Shown here: piece by piece, positions 17,296-25,303 of the stretch
How positions within the stretch are numbered: the first letter of the stretch is position 1
Layout of the letters: every line of letters begins with the position of its first letter
NCBI RefSeq assembly: GCF_003612125.1
Contig: NZ_RAWI01000055.1
Span: 1-34,439, forward strand
Direction: 5' to 3'
Length of the DNA stretch: 34,439 nucleotides
From: Corallococcus praedator
GTDB lineage: Bacteria; Myxococcota; Myxococcia; Myxococcales; Myxococcaceae
The notes under the pieces: generated by a model
The model's input: the letters and a program-made list of their open reading frames with translations, nothing else
The model's database searches: none
Told to the model about the DNA's origin: nothing
Translations under genes and position numbers: made by a program

Positions 17296-18620
17296 CCCGT
17301 CACCTCCGGCCGGGCACCGCCCGGCAGCTTCGCCGACAACAACGCCTCCACCCGCTCGCGCACCGGACCCGCCGGCACCGCGAGCACCAGCTCGCTCGCG
17401 AACGCCTGCGTCAGCATCCGCTCCGCCTCCGGCTTCGGGATGCCGCGCGAGCGCAGGTAGAACAGCGCCGTGTCATCCAGCCGGCCCACCGCCGTGCCGT
17501 GGGCGCACTTCACGTCGTCCGCCAGGATCTCCAACTGCGGCCGCGTGTCCACCTGCGCGCCCTCCGACAACAGGAGGTTGCGGTTGGTCTGGCTCGCGTC
17601 CGTCTTCTGCGCGTCCTCGCGCACCCGGATGCGACCGTGGAACGTGCCGCGCGAGCGGTCATCCAGCACGCCCTTGTAGACCTCCCGGCTGGAGCAGCGG
17701 GGCACCGCGTGGTCCAGGTCGGTGCGGTTGTCCAGGTGCTGCGTGCCCCGGCCCACGAACAGGCCGTTGAGCAGGCACTCCCCGCCTTCACCCGCGAACA
17801 ACGCATGCACTTCGTTGCGGGCCAGCGCTCCACCAAAGGAGAAGGCGTGCGACTGGAAGCGGCTGTCGCGCCCCTGCCGCGAATACAGCCCGCCCAGGTG
17901 CAGCGTGGCGTCGCCCTCCGTCTGGAGCTTGTAGTGGTGCAGGCTCGCGTTGTCGCCCAGCGACACCTCCGTCACCGCGTTGGTGAAGGTCGCCTCCGTC
18001 CCCAACCCGGCGTACGTCTCCACCAGCGTGGCCTCGCTGCCCTCGCCCGCCACGACGACGACGCGGGGGCTGGCCAGCACCGGCCCGCTCCCACCGCGCG
18101 ACAGGAAGAGCAGCTGCACCGGCACCTCGCTCAGGGCCCGGGGCGCGAGCGTGAGCAGCGCGCCCTCCTCCAGCAGCGCGGCGTTCAGCGACGTGAAGGC
18201 ATTGGCCCCCAGCCGCGTGCGCTGGCCCAGCGTCCGCTCCAGCAGCTCACCGTCCTCGCGCAGCGCCTGCGACAGCGGCTTGAGCACCACGCCGCGCGGC
18301 AGGCCGGTGAGCACCGACAGCGCCGGCACGAAGCGGCCATCCACGAAGACGAGCCGGGGTCCGGGCAGGGCCAGCCGCGCCACCGCCGCCGCCACGTCCT
18401 CCCCCGCGTAGACATCCCGCGCGGGCTGGAACGGGAGCGCCGACAGCGTGGACACCGGCGTGTACTTCCACTCCTCGTCCTTCGACGTGGGCAGGCCCCG
18501 CGCCTCGAAGTGGCGCAGGCCCTCCGCGCGCAGCGTCCTGAGCCACGCCGGATCGTTCGCGCTTCCGCGCGCCTGGAAGGTCCGGGCGACTTCCAGGTAG
18601 TGCGCAAGGCCCGCGCTCAT
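17292..18620 (-). CDS. sufD: SufD, SufBCD scaffold subunit
   Basis: SufD forms the SufBC2D complex on which Fe-S clusters are built. The product has 442 residues. The N-terminal helical part (FEARGLPTSKDEEWKYTPVS near residues 33-52) and the long beta-helix core are typical, and the C-terminal core contains HNxxRxDLDHAVP-like and VKCAHGTAVGRLDDTALFYLRSRG sequences. The latter holds the conserved Cys-Ala-His. Stop and start codons overlap with sufC (ATGA) and sufS (ATGA). Confidence 0.95.
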
Positions 18621-19402
18621 CGCCGCGCCTCCTTCGCCTTGCCGGCCCCGACGCCCTCCCCGCCCAGCCAGCCGTAGCCCTTCTCCTCCAGCTCCAACGC
18701 CAGCTCGCGTCCGCCCGAGCGCACGATGCGGCCCGCCGCCATCACGTGCACGTGGTCCGGCACGATGTAGTCCAGCAGCCGCTGGTAGTGCGTAATCACG
18801 ACCATGGACCGGTCCGGCGCGCGCAGCGCGTTCACGCCCCCCGCGACGACGCGCAGGGCGTCGATGTCCAGGCCCGAGTCCGTCTCGTCCAGCAGCGCCA
18901 GCTTCGGCTGGAGCACCGCCATCTGGAAGATTTCATTGCGCTTCTTCTCACCGCCGGAGAAGCCCTCGTTCACCGAGCGGCCCATGAAGGCGCTGTCCAG
19001 CTCCACCAGCTTCGCCTTGTCCTTGGCCAGCTGCATGAAGTCCATGGCGTCCAGCTCCTCCTCGCCCTTCGCGCGGCGCTTCGCGTTGAGCGCGGTGCGC
19101 AGGAAGTGCAGGTTGCCCACGCCGGGGATCTCCACCGGGTACTGGAACGCCAGGAACACGCCAGCCTGCGAGCGCGCCTCGGGCGACAGGCCCAGCAGGT
19201 CGTTGCCATCGAAGCGCACCGAGCCCTGCGTCACCGTGTACGTCTCACGACCCGCCAGCACGCCCGCGAGCGTGCTCTTGCCGGAGCCGTTGGGCCCCAT
19301 GATGGCGTGCACCTCTCCGGGGCGGACCTCCAGGTTGATGCCCTTGAGGATCTCCTTGTCGCCCACCCGGGCGTGCAGGTCCTGAATGCTGAGCAGCGAC
19401 AT
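18617..19402 (-). CDS. sufC: SufC, ABC-type ATPase of the SUF scaffold
   Basis: SufC is the soluble ABC ATPase that drives conformational change in SufBC2D. The 261-residue product has Walker A GPNGSGKST (36-44), Q-loop Gln87, signature FSGGEKKR (148-155), Walker B LALLDETDSGLDID (168-181) and switch His205. The DETDSGLD form is characteristic of SufC. ATG 19402 overlaps the sufB stop by one base (TGATG). The longer frame upstream is inside sufB and was rejected. The last about 15 residues (Gly/Ala/Lys-rich) extend past the normal family end. Confidence 0.97.
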   Translation of the reverse strand: MSLLSIQDLHARVGDKEILKGINLEVRPGEVHAIMGPNGSGKSTLAGVLAGRETYTVTQGSVRFDGNDLLGLSPEARSQAGVFLAFQYPVEIPGVGNLHFLRTALNAKRRAKGEEELDAMDFMQLAKDKAKLVELDSAFMGRSVNEGFSGGEKKRNEIFQMAVLQPKLALLDETDSGLDIDALRVVAGGVNALRAPDRSMVVITHYQRLLDYIVPDHVHVMAAGRIVRSGGRELALELEEKGYGWLGGEGVGAGKAKEARR

Positions 19403-20841
19403 CACCCCACGCTCCCTTCCAGGCTCACGCCCAACAGCTTCTGCGCTTCCACCGCGAACTCCATGGGCAGCTCCTTGAAGACCTGCCGGCAGAAGCCATT
19501 CACGATCATCGACACCGCGTCCTCCTGGGAGATGCCCCGCTGCCGGCAGTAGAAGAGCTGGTCCTCGCCAATCTTCGACGTGGAAGCCTCGTGCTCCACC
19601 TGCGCGGTCGAGTTCTTCACCTCGATGTACGGCAGCGTGTGGGCGCCGCACTTGTCACCGAGCAGCAGGGAATCGCATTGCGTGTGATTGCGCGCGTTCG
19701 CCGCGCTCTTGAGAATCTTCACCTGTCCCCGGTACGTGTTCTGGCCACGCCCGGCGGAGATGCCCTTGGACACGATGGTGGAGCGGGTGTTCTTCCCGAT
19801 GTGGATCATCTTCGTGCCCGTGTCCGCCTGCTGCCGGTGGTTGGTGAGCGCCACCGAGTAGAACTCGCCCACCGAGTCATCCCCCTTGAGGATGACGCTG
19901 GGGTACTTCCAGGTGATGGCCGAGCCCGTCTCCACCTGGGTCCACGAAATCTTGGAGCCCTTGTGCGCGATGCCGCGCTTGGTGACGAAGTTGTAGATGC
20001 CGCCCTTGCCTTCGGCGTCACCCGGGTACCAGTTCTGCACCGTGCTGTATTTGATGGACGCGCCGTCCAGCGCCACCAGCTCCACCACCGCGGCGTGCAA
20101 CTGGTTGGTGTCGCGCATGGGCGCGGTGCAGCCCTCCAGGTAGCTCACGGAGGCGCCCTCGTCCGCGACGAGCAGCGTGCGTTCGAACTGGCCCGTGTCC
20201 GCCGCGTTGATGCGGAAGTACGTGGACAGCTCCATGGGGCACTTCACGCCCTTGGGCACGTAGCAGAAGGAGCCGTCGCTGAAGACCGCGGAGTTGAGCG
20301 CCGCGAAGAAGTTGTCGGAGAACGGCACCACCGTGCCCAGGTAGCGCTCCACCAGCTCCGGGTGCTCCTTCACCGCTTCGGAGAACGAGCAGAAGATGAC
20401 GCCCGCCTTGTAGAGCTTCTCGCGGAACGTGGTGGCCACCGACACGGAGTCGAACACCGCGTCCACCGCCACGTTCTGCAACCGCTTCTGCTCCTCCAGC
20501 GGGATGCCCAGCTTCTCGTAGGTGCGCAGGATTTCGGGATCCACCTGCGACAGGCTGTCCTTCAGCGGCTTCTGCTTCGGCGCCGAGTAGTAGCGGATGG
20601 CCTGGTAGTCGATGGGGTTGTACTTCACCGCCTGCCACGTGGGCTCGCGCAGGGTCAGCCAGTGCCGGTAGGCCTTCAGGCGCCAGTCGAGCATGAAGCC
20701 CGGCTCGCCCTTCTTGCGCGACAGCAGGCGGATGACGTCCTCGTCCAGGCCGGGCGGCAGCGTGTCCGACTCCACCTGCGTGACGAAGCCTGCCTGATAG
20801 CCCTTGCGGGTGAGCTCCTGGAGGGTTTCGGTGCTGCTCAT
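19402..20841 (-). CDS. sufB: SufB, SufBCD scaffold subunit
   Basis: SufB is the main cluster-assembly subunit of SufBC2D. Its 479-residue length and sequence are typical: an N-terminal helical segment ([18 protein letters not shown] at 44-61), the [22 protein letters not shown] region (191-212), and the C-terminal beta-helix end [16 protein letters not shown] (395-410) with the conserved Cys398, then [22 protein letters not shown]. The gene starts inside the stop of the Rrf2 regulator (ATGA) and is the first structural gene of the operon. Confidence 0.97.
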   Translation of the reverse strand: MSSTETLQELTRKGYQAGFVTQVESDTLPPGLDEDVIRLLSRKKGEPGFMLDWRLKAYRHWLTLREPTWQAVKYNPIDYQAIRYYSAPKQKPLKDSLSQVDPEILRTYEKLGIPLEEQKRLQNVAVDAVFDSVSVATTFREKLYKAGVIFCSFSEAVKEHPELVERYLGTVVPFSDNFFAALNSAVFSDGSFCYVPKGVKCPMELSTYFRINAADTGQFERTLLVADEGASVSYLEGCTAPMRDTNQLHAAVVELVALDGASIKYSTVQNWYPGDAEGKGGIYNFVTKRGIAHKGSKISWTQVETGSAITWKYPSVILKGDDSVGEFYSVALTNHRQQADTGTKMIHIGKNTRSTIVSKGISAGRGQNTYRGQVKILKSAANARNHTQCDSLLLGDKCGAHTLPYIEVKNSTAQVEHEASTSKIGEDQLFYCRQRGISQEDAVSMIVNGFCRQVFKELPMEFAVEAQKLLGVSLEGSVG

Positions 20842-21359
20842 GACCGGACTCCCGTCGCGGAAGGAGGAAGGGCGCTGTTCACGGATCCGCTCACACCGGT
20901 GGCCCCCGCCGGCAGGCCCAGGCCCACCAGCCGCTCCGGCATGCGGGGAGCCGGCGCGCGCAGGTCCGCCAACGTCAGCTTCCCCAGCGCTTCCTGGATG
21001 GCTTGATTGATGAGCCGCCAGTGGCCTCGCACCTGGCAGACGGACTCCAGCTCACAAGGCACGGCGGGCGCGGTGTGCTGGCCACACTCGGTGAGGGCCA
21101 CCGGGCCCTCCAGCGCGCTGACCAGCTCCGCCAGGGAGATGGCCTCCGCGGGACGCGCCAGGCCGTAGCCGCCGCTGGCGCCCCGGTGGGACACCACCAG
21201 CCCCGCCTGCAGCAGGCCCTTGAGCACCTTGCTCGCGGAAGGAAGGGAGACACGCGTGCGTGCCGCCAGCTCGCGCGTGGTCCGGGTGTCCCCGTCCGCG
21301 CGTGCCAGCTCGGCCATCAGCACGATGCCGTAGTCGGTCATCTTGCTCATCCGGAGCAT
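20838..21359 (-). CDS. Rrf2-family Fe-S-sensing regulator of the suf operon (IscR/SufR-like)
   Basis: This 173-residue winged-helix repressor should sense Fe-S status and control the operon it leads. [16 protein letters not shown] (4-19), the recognition helix region [22 protein letters not shown] (35-55) and [14 protein letters not shown] (57-70) are standard Rrf2 features. Three cysteines, C92, C102 and C108, plus His113, match the cluster-binding layout, but with C-X9-C-X5-C spacing rather than the C-X5-C-X5-C of E. coli IscR. The last about 40 residues are Pro/Ala-rich. AGGAG lies about 12 nt before the first ATG; ATG at codon 4 is an alternative. Its stop overlaps sufB (ATGA). A palindrome matching the IscR type-1 consensus lies about 70-85 nt upstream. 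Confidence 0.92.
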   Translation of the reverse strand: MLRMSKMTDYGIVLMAELARADGDTRTTRELAARTRVSLPSASKVLKGLLQAGLVVSHRGASGGYGLARPAEAISLAELVSALEGPVALTECGQHTAPAVPCELESVCQVRGHWRLINQAIQEALGKLTLADLRAPAPRMPERLVGLGLPAGATGVSGSVNSALPPSATGVRS

Positions 21360-21427
21360 GAGTGGGGGTCTCTCCTGTGCCTGCCGTGGCGTCGCGGGCC
21401 CGATGCCCGACGGCCTCTTACGTAATC

Positions 21428-21444
21428 TGGACCTATTCAGTCCA
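21428..21444 (-). promoter_or_regulatory. IscR type-1-like operator
   Basis: TGGACCTATTCAGTCCA is an inverted repeat (TGGAC/GTCCA) and fits the E. coli type-1 IscR pattern YYGACTRWWWYAGTCRR at almost every position. It lies in the only AT-rich patch upstream of the suf regulator, next to a possible -35 TTGAAT (21451-21446, minus strand). Autoregulation of the operon through this site is the natural inference. The divergent ABC-protein gene starts 145 nt away. Confidence 0.7.
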
Positions 21445-21588
21445 CATTCAAATCAGGGGCGCTCCCCTGTCCCTGCCGGGAGGGCCGCCAGGGTGGGGAG
21501 CGCACACCGACGTGCCGTGCGGGTTCGCCGCGCTCCACCGGTCAAGCTAGGGTGCGGCCGTCCGCTTTCCGGTCGAGGAGCCCCCCTG

Positions 21589-22785
21589 ATGCGCCATCCC
21601 CTGCCCCTTGTGCTCACCGCGCTGGCCCTGGCCCTGGTGGGCTGTGAGAAGAAGTCCGCCGCGCCCGCACCCGCCCCCACGTCCCAGGACGCGAAGGCCA
21701 CCACCGCCCCGTCGGGTCCTCCGCCGGAGGGGAGCATCCTCATCGGCGAGGTGGGCAGCCTCACCGGCTCCGAGGCCACCTTCGGCATCTCCGCGCGCAA
21801 CGGCATCGACCTGGCGCTGCAGGAGGCCAACGCCGCGGGCGGCGTGAGGGGCCAGAAGCTGGTGGTGCGCGTCTACGACAGCCAGGGCCGTCCTGAAGAG
21901 GGCGCCCAGGCCGCCACGCGGCTCATCGCGCAGGACAAGGTGGTGGCGCTGTTGGGTGAGGCCGCGTCCTCCGTGTCCATGGCCATGGCGGACAAGGCGC
22001 AGGCCGGGCGCGTGCCCATGATCACCCCCACGTCCACCAGCCCGGAGGTGACGAAGAAGGGCGACTACATCTTCCGCGTCTGCTTCATCGACCCGTTCCA
22101 GGGCCTGGTGATGGCGAAGTTCGCGCGGGAGAACCTGAAGCTGTCCAAGGTGGCGATGCTCGTGGACAACAAGAGCGCCTTCTCCGTGGGCCTGGCGGAG
22201 GTGTTCAACGAGAAGTTCAAGGCGTTCGGCGGGGAGGTGCTCACCCAGGAGAGCTACTCCAAGGGCGACACGGACTTCCGCGCGCAGCTGACCGCCATCA
22301 AGAACCGCAAGCCGGAGGCCGTGTTCGTGCCCGGCTACTACACGGACGTGGGCATCATCGCGAGGCAGGCGCGCGAGGTGGGCCTGCGCGTTCCGCTGCT
22401 GGGCGGTGACGGGTGGGACTCCGACAAGCTCTTCGAGCTGGGCGGATCCGCGCTGGAGGGCAGCTACTTCTCCAACCACTACTCGCCGGACAACCCGGAC
22501 CCCGTCGTCCAGAACTTCCTCAAGAAGTACAAGGGCGCCTACGGCGCGGTGCCGGACAGCGTAGCGGTGCTGGCGTACGACGCCGCGCGGCTGCTGGTGG
22601 ATGCGATGAAGCGCGCGCCGGACACCTCCGGGCCCGCCATCCGCGACGCCATCGCCGCGACGAAGGACTTTCCGGGGGTCGCGGGCACCATCAACCTGGA
22701 CGCCAACCGCGACGCGGTGAAGCAGGCCGTGGTGATGAAGGTCGAAGGCGGCAAGGCGGTGTTCGTCACCACCGTGAAGCCCTGA
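21589..22785 (+). CDS. ABC transporter substrate-binding lipoprotein (branched-chain amino acid type)
   Basis: The 398-residue protein begins at ATG 21589 with GAGGAG 9 nt upstream. The lipoprotein signal ends LALVGC (Cys19), followed by an Ala/Pro/Lys linker. From about residue 50 it is a Peripla_BP_6/LivJ-type receptor: ILIGEVGSLTGSEATFG, NGIDLALQEANAAGGV, GEAASSVSMAMADKAQ, VPMITPTSTSPEVT, DYIFRVCFIDPFQG and VAVLAYDAARLLVDAM. The family binds amino acids, amides or short ligands for uptake; the ligand is not predictable. No permease or ATPase genes adjoin it, so it either works with a distant transporter or is a sensor. A GC-rich hairpin follows. Confidence 0.92.
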   Translation: MRHPLPLVLTALALALVGCEKKSAAPAPAPTSQDAKATTAPSGPPPEGSILIGEVGSLTGSEATFGISARNGIDLALQEANAAGGVRGQKLVVRVYDSQGRPEEGAQAATRLIAQDKVVALLGEAASSVSMAMADKAQAGRVPMITPTSTSPEVTKKGDYIFRVCFIDPFQGLVMAKFARENLKLSKVAMLVDNKSAFSVGLAEVFNEKFKAFGGEVLTQESYSKGDTDFRAQLTAIKNRKPEAVFVPGYYTDVGIIARQAREVGLRVPLLGGDGWDSDKLFELGGSALEGSYFSNHYSPDNPDPVVQNFLKKYKGAYGAVPDSVAVLAYDAARLLVDAMKRAPDTSGPAIRDAIAATKDFPGVAGTINLDANRDAVKQAVVMKVEGGKAVFVTTVKP

Positions 22786-22801
22786 AGCTTCCGCATCCGT
22801 C

Positions 22802-22824
22802 CCCCGGGCCGTGAAGGCCCGGGG
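22802..22824 (+). terminator. GC-rich hairpin after the ABC substrate-binding gene
   Basis: CCCCGGGCC pairs perfectly with GGCCCGGGG (9 bp) around GTGAA, 16 nt after the stop. It is followed by TCCTCCCC rather than a T run. It is a likely terminator between convergent genes. Confidence 0.65.
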
Positions 22825-22828
22825 TCCT

Positions 22829-22851
22829 CCCCTGACTCAGCGACTCAGGGG
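22829..22851 (-). terminator. Hairpin at the end of the Tad-like operon
   Basis: CCCCTGA (22829-22835) and TCAGGGG (22845-22851) form a 7-bp stem that includes the stop codon of the Flp-like gene on the minus strand. Together with the adjacent hairpin it separates the two convergent transcripts. Confidence 0.4.
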
Positions 22852-23057
22852 ATGGGGGACTGGATGACGTAGTAGATGGAGTGGAAGTACTTGTGCAGGC
22901 CGTCCAGCAGGCTGACGAGGAACGGCCAGCCCAGCACGGTGAAGCCCAGGAGCGCGCCCGACACGACGGCGTACTCGGACATCGCCTGACCCCGCTGGCG
23001 CCGCTGATGCTGGAGGCGCGAAGCCCTCCGCCGCGTCGCCCTACTCTTCTTCTTCAT
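22845..23057 (-). CDS. Flp-like type IVb prepilin
   Basis: This 70-residue protein has a very basic leader (MKKKSRATRRRASRLQHQRRQRG) that ends in the prepilin-peptidase site G23-QAMSEY. Glu at +5 followed by Tyr is the Flp pilin hallmark. It is followed by a hydrophobic helix (VVSGALLGFTVLGWPFLVSLL, with a Pro) and a short polar tail. The start ATG 23057 has AAGGAGG six nt upstream and lies inside the preceding gene, overlapping it by 17 nt. It is the last gene of the Tad-like operon. It probably forms or initiates a thin pilus or pseudopilus after peptidase cleavage. The export ATPase and peptidase are not in this window. Confidence 0.8.
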   Translation of the reverse strand: MKKKSRATRRRASRLQHQRRQRGQAMSEYAVVSGALLGFTVLGWPFLVSLLDGLHKYFHSIYYVIQSPIP

Positions 23058-23325
23058 GGGCCGCCTCCTTCTCGCGGGACGTGTTCGACTGGCGGGAGCC
23101 ACGGCCCTCGTTCTTGCACTCGTCCATGCAGCTGTTCTTCTCTTCGACGCAGGCCGTGCTGCACTTGCCGACGACGGAGCCCGCGTGCTTGGTGCAGATG
23201 TCCTTGCACTGCTTGGCGTCCTGTTCGCACGACCTGTAACAGGCGGGGCTGCTCGCGAGCGCAGGGGTGCCCACCGTCGCGAAGGTCAGAAGCGCCCAGA
23301 GTCCCATTCCCGTCATCCGCCGCAT
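23041..23325 (-). CDS. Small secreted twin-CX3C cysteine-rich protein
   Basis: ATG 23325 (GGAGGAG 8 nt upstream) gives 94 residues with a signal peptide (MRRMTGMGLWALLTFATVGTPALA). The mature part has eight cysteines in two identical frameworks, C-X3-C-X6-C-X3-C: first CYRSCEQDAKQCKDIC, then CSTACVEEKNSCMDEC. This is the pattern of two helical hairpins pinned by disulfides. An acidic, charged tail follows (ending EEEE). I recognise no named family. Its position between the pilin-type genes suggests a periplasmic or surface accessory of that apparatus. An alternative GTG two codons earlier is too close to the ribosome site. The gene overlaps the Flp-like gene by 17 nt. Confidence 0.78.
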   Translation of the reverse strand: MRRMTGMGLWALLTFATVGTPALASSPACYRSCEQDAKQCKDICTKHAGSVVGKCSTACVEEKNSCMDECKNEGRGSRQSNTSREKEAAHEEEE

Positions 23326-23348
23326 CGTCACGTCTCCTCCGCACCCGC

Positions 23349-24209
23349 TCAGGGCGCCGGCTTCATCCGCCGCATCACCGACAAGTTGAACTCCACCACG
23401 CCCTCGGACGAGGACTGCTTCAGCATGGCCTGTCCGTTGAGGCCATCATGCCCCACCTCGAAGCCCCGGGCATTGGGCCCTGCTTCGGAGGACGGGCCTG
23501 CTTCCCAGCCCTGCGCGGCCATGGCCCGGCGCCAGTCCGCCTCCACCTCCGCCAGGCTGCCCGTGGGCGACGTCCCGGCCACCAGGAACTGGGTCACGCC
23601 TTCCAGCTGGAGGGTGATGACCTGGGGCTTGTCCGCGCCCGCCGGCAGGGGCAACCACCGGGGCGGCGCGGACGCGCTCTCCAGGGCCTTGGCCACCTCT
23701 CCCGCGGAGACGAACACCAGCGTTTCGCCGCCCTGGTACAGCACGGAGACCATCCGCATCTCCTTGGTGGCGGGGCTCCAGTAGCCCACGTAGCCGCCGT
23801 AGGCGCTGAACTCGTGCCCCAGCACCGGCAGCCCCGCGTCGCGCAGCACCTGCCGGTAGTGCAGGAGCACCTTCTGCGGCGGGTCCTGGGTGGAGAACCA
23901 CGCCACCGCGATGGGCACGTCCGGGCCCAGGTAGTCCGCGGCGAGCACCTCCGGACGGCCGGACGCGTTCGGGTAGGGCGGGAAGTGCACCAGGGCGCGC
24001 GCGAGGATGGCCTCTTCGAAGGCGGAGCGCTTGGTGCTGGGAGGAGGCTGGGCCAGTTCCTGTTCGGCCTTCGCCTGCACCACCTCCAGCGGCGTGGGGG
24101 CGTCGCGGTAGACGACGTCCTCCAGGGCCGCTCCCAGCAGTCCGCCAATCACGGCGAGGCCCAGCAGGCCCCCACCGATGCGGAACACCCACGACGAACG
24201 CAGCGACAT
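23349..24209 (-). CDS. Membrane-anchored protein of the Tad-like operon, unknown function
   Basis: The 286-residue product has a single N-terminal membrane helix (about residues 10-30, IGGGLLGLAVIGGLLGAAL) and a soluble, presumably periplasmic, alpha/beta region with no motif that I recognise. It contains no cysteines. The ATG overlaps the stop of the upstream TadE-like gene by one base (TGATG), so it is translationally coupled. The C terminus contains a beta-rich segment ending VVEFNLSVMRRMKPAP. By context it may help assemble or stabilise the pilin-like proteins. No direct evidence of function is present. Confidence 0.75.
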   Translation of the reverse strand: MSLRSSWVFRIGGGLLGLAVIGGLLGAALEDVVYRDAPTPLEVVQAKAEQELAQPPPSTKRSAFEEAILARALVHFPPYPNASGRPEVLAADYLGPDVPIAVAWFSTQDPPQKVLLHYRQVLRDAGLPVLGHEFSAYGGYVGYWSPATKEMRMVSVLYQGGETLVFVSAGEVAKALESASAPPRWLPLPAGADKPQVITLQLEGVTQFLVAGTSPTGSLAEVEADWRRAMAAQGWEAGPSSEAGPNARGFEVGHDGLNGQAMLKQSSSEGVVEFNLSVMRRMKPAP

Positions 24210-25303
24210 CAGCAGCTTTCAGGCTGCTTGCAGCCCATGTAGGAGACGCCGCGGTTGCCGTAGCTCTGCTGGGGGTTGTTCTTGTCCCAGTCGCGCCACT
24301 CGCTGTTGTAGAAGTACCGGTTCTGCCCCGCCTGCTCCACCTTCTGGCTGGGCGTCTGCATCCCGTTCGTGAACGGCTTGATGGAGACGTTGGGCGACTT
24401 GGGGTTGTCTCCCTTGATGGGGGAGTCGGAGTCGCCCGCGATGAGGGTGCCCACCTGCAACGGGCTCAGCAGCTGCTTGCTCATGGCCTGGCTGAAGAAC
24501 TGGGCCGAGGACGCCATCAGCATCGGGTAACCGAGGTTGGCGGTGTCCTGATAGACGCTCTTCACTTCCTTGTAGAAGTGCTCGCCGCCCTTGTCCCCGC
24601 CGCTCTTGTCCCCGGGCTCGATGGTCACGTCGTCGTTGATGGCCCAGGTGTCCGTGAGGATGGACATCTGCTCGGTGGGCATCAGGTAGGTCTTCTGCAT
24701 GTCCTGGTCGCCGGCCTGGGCGTTGCCGTGGATGCTGCCCTCCTGCTGCTCCTTGGCCAGGTCCTCCTTGGAGAACTCCGGGAACAGCGTCTGCGGCAGC
24801 ATGTAGTTCTGCACGCCGATGCGGGCCGAGCACCGGATGAGGCCGCCGTTGTTGTAGTCATCGAAGTAGCCGTTGTGGATGGGGACACCCAGCCTGCCGA
24901 CCTGCTTGTCCGGCGCCTGGCACTCCACCTGCTGGGCCCCGGTGTTGAGCCAGCACGGATGGGACGTGAGGGCGGCGTGCTCGTGGTGCTGCTCGCCCTT
25001 GCAGTCGAAGTCCACGTCGTCGTAGCTGTCCACGCCGGACTCGTGGTCGCAGTACATCAGGCGCGCGTAGCCCTGGACCTGGCTGAAGCCGCCGTACTCG
25101 CCCTGCTTGTCGGGCTCGGCCCAGTCCTGGACGGTGTAATCCCAGACGGTGGCCACCGCGGCCTCCTGGGCGTCCAGCGCGAAGCGCAGGAGGTCGTCCA
25201 GGAAGAGCGCGTAGAGGAACACCGGGATGAAGACCAGCATGCTCAGGGCCATCTCCACGGAGGCTGCACCGCGGGAGGCAGGACGGCGAAGAGAAGGGCT
25301 CAC
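24209..25303 (-). CDS. TadE-like prepilin with long C-terminal domain
   Basis: GTG 25303 overlaps the upstream stop (GTGA) and has GGAG 9 nt before it, giving 364 residues. The N terminus is a TadE/prepilin-type signal: RG12-AASVE with Glu at +5, then the hydrophobic helix MALSMLVFIPVFLYALFL. TadE proteins are minor pilins or pseudopilins of Tad systems. Typical members are about 150-200 residues, so the C-terminal region here is much longer. That region is polar, aromatic and Asp/Gln-rich with several cysteines (including YCDHE, DFDCKGE, HPCWLN, VECQAP, IRCSAR and the final CKQPESC). It probably faces the periplasm or the cell surface. The longer open frame upstream lies inside the preceding gene. 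Confidence 0.8.
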   Translation of the reverse strand: MSPSLRRPASRGAASVEMALSMLVFIPVFLYALFLDDLLRFALDAQEAAVATVWDYTVQDWAEPDKQGEYGGFSQVQGYARLMYCDHESGVDSYDDVDFDCKGEQHHEHAALTSHPCWLNTGAQQVECQAPDKQVGRLGVPIHNGYFDDYNNGGLIRCSARIGVQNYMLPQTLFPEFSKEDLAKEQQEGSIHGNAQAGDQDMQKTYLMPTEQMSILTDTWAINDDVTIEPGDKSGGDKGGEHFYKEVKSVYQDTANLGYPMLMASSAQFFSQAMSKQLLSPLQVGTLIAGDSDSPIKGDNPKSPNVSIKPFTNGMQTPSQKVEQAGQNRYFYNSEWRDWDKNNPQQSYGNRGVSYMGCKQPESC

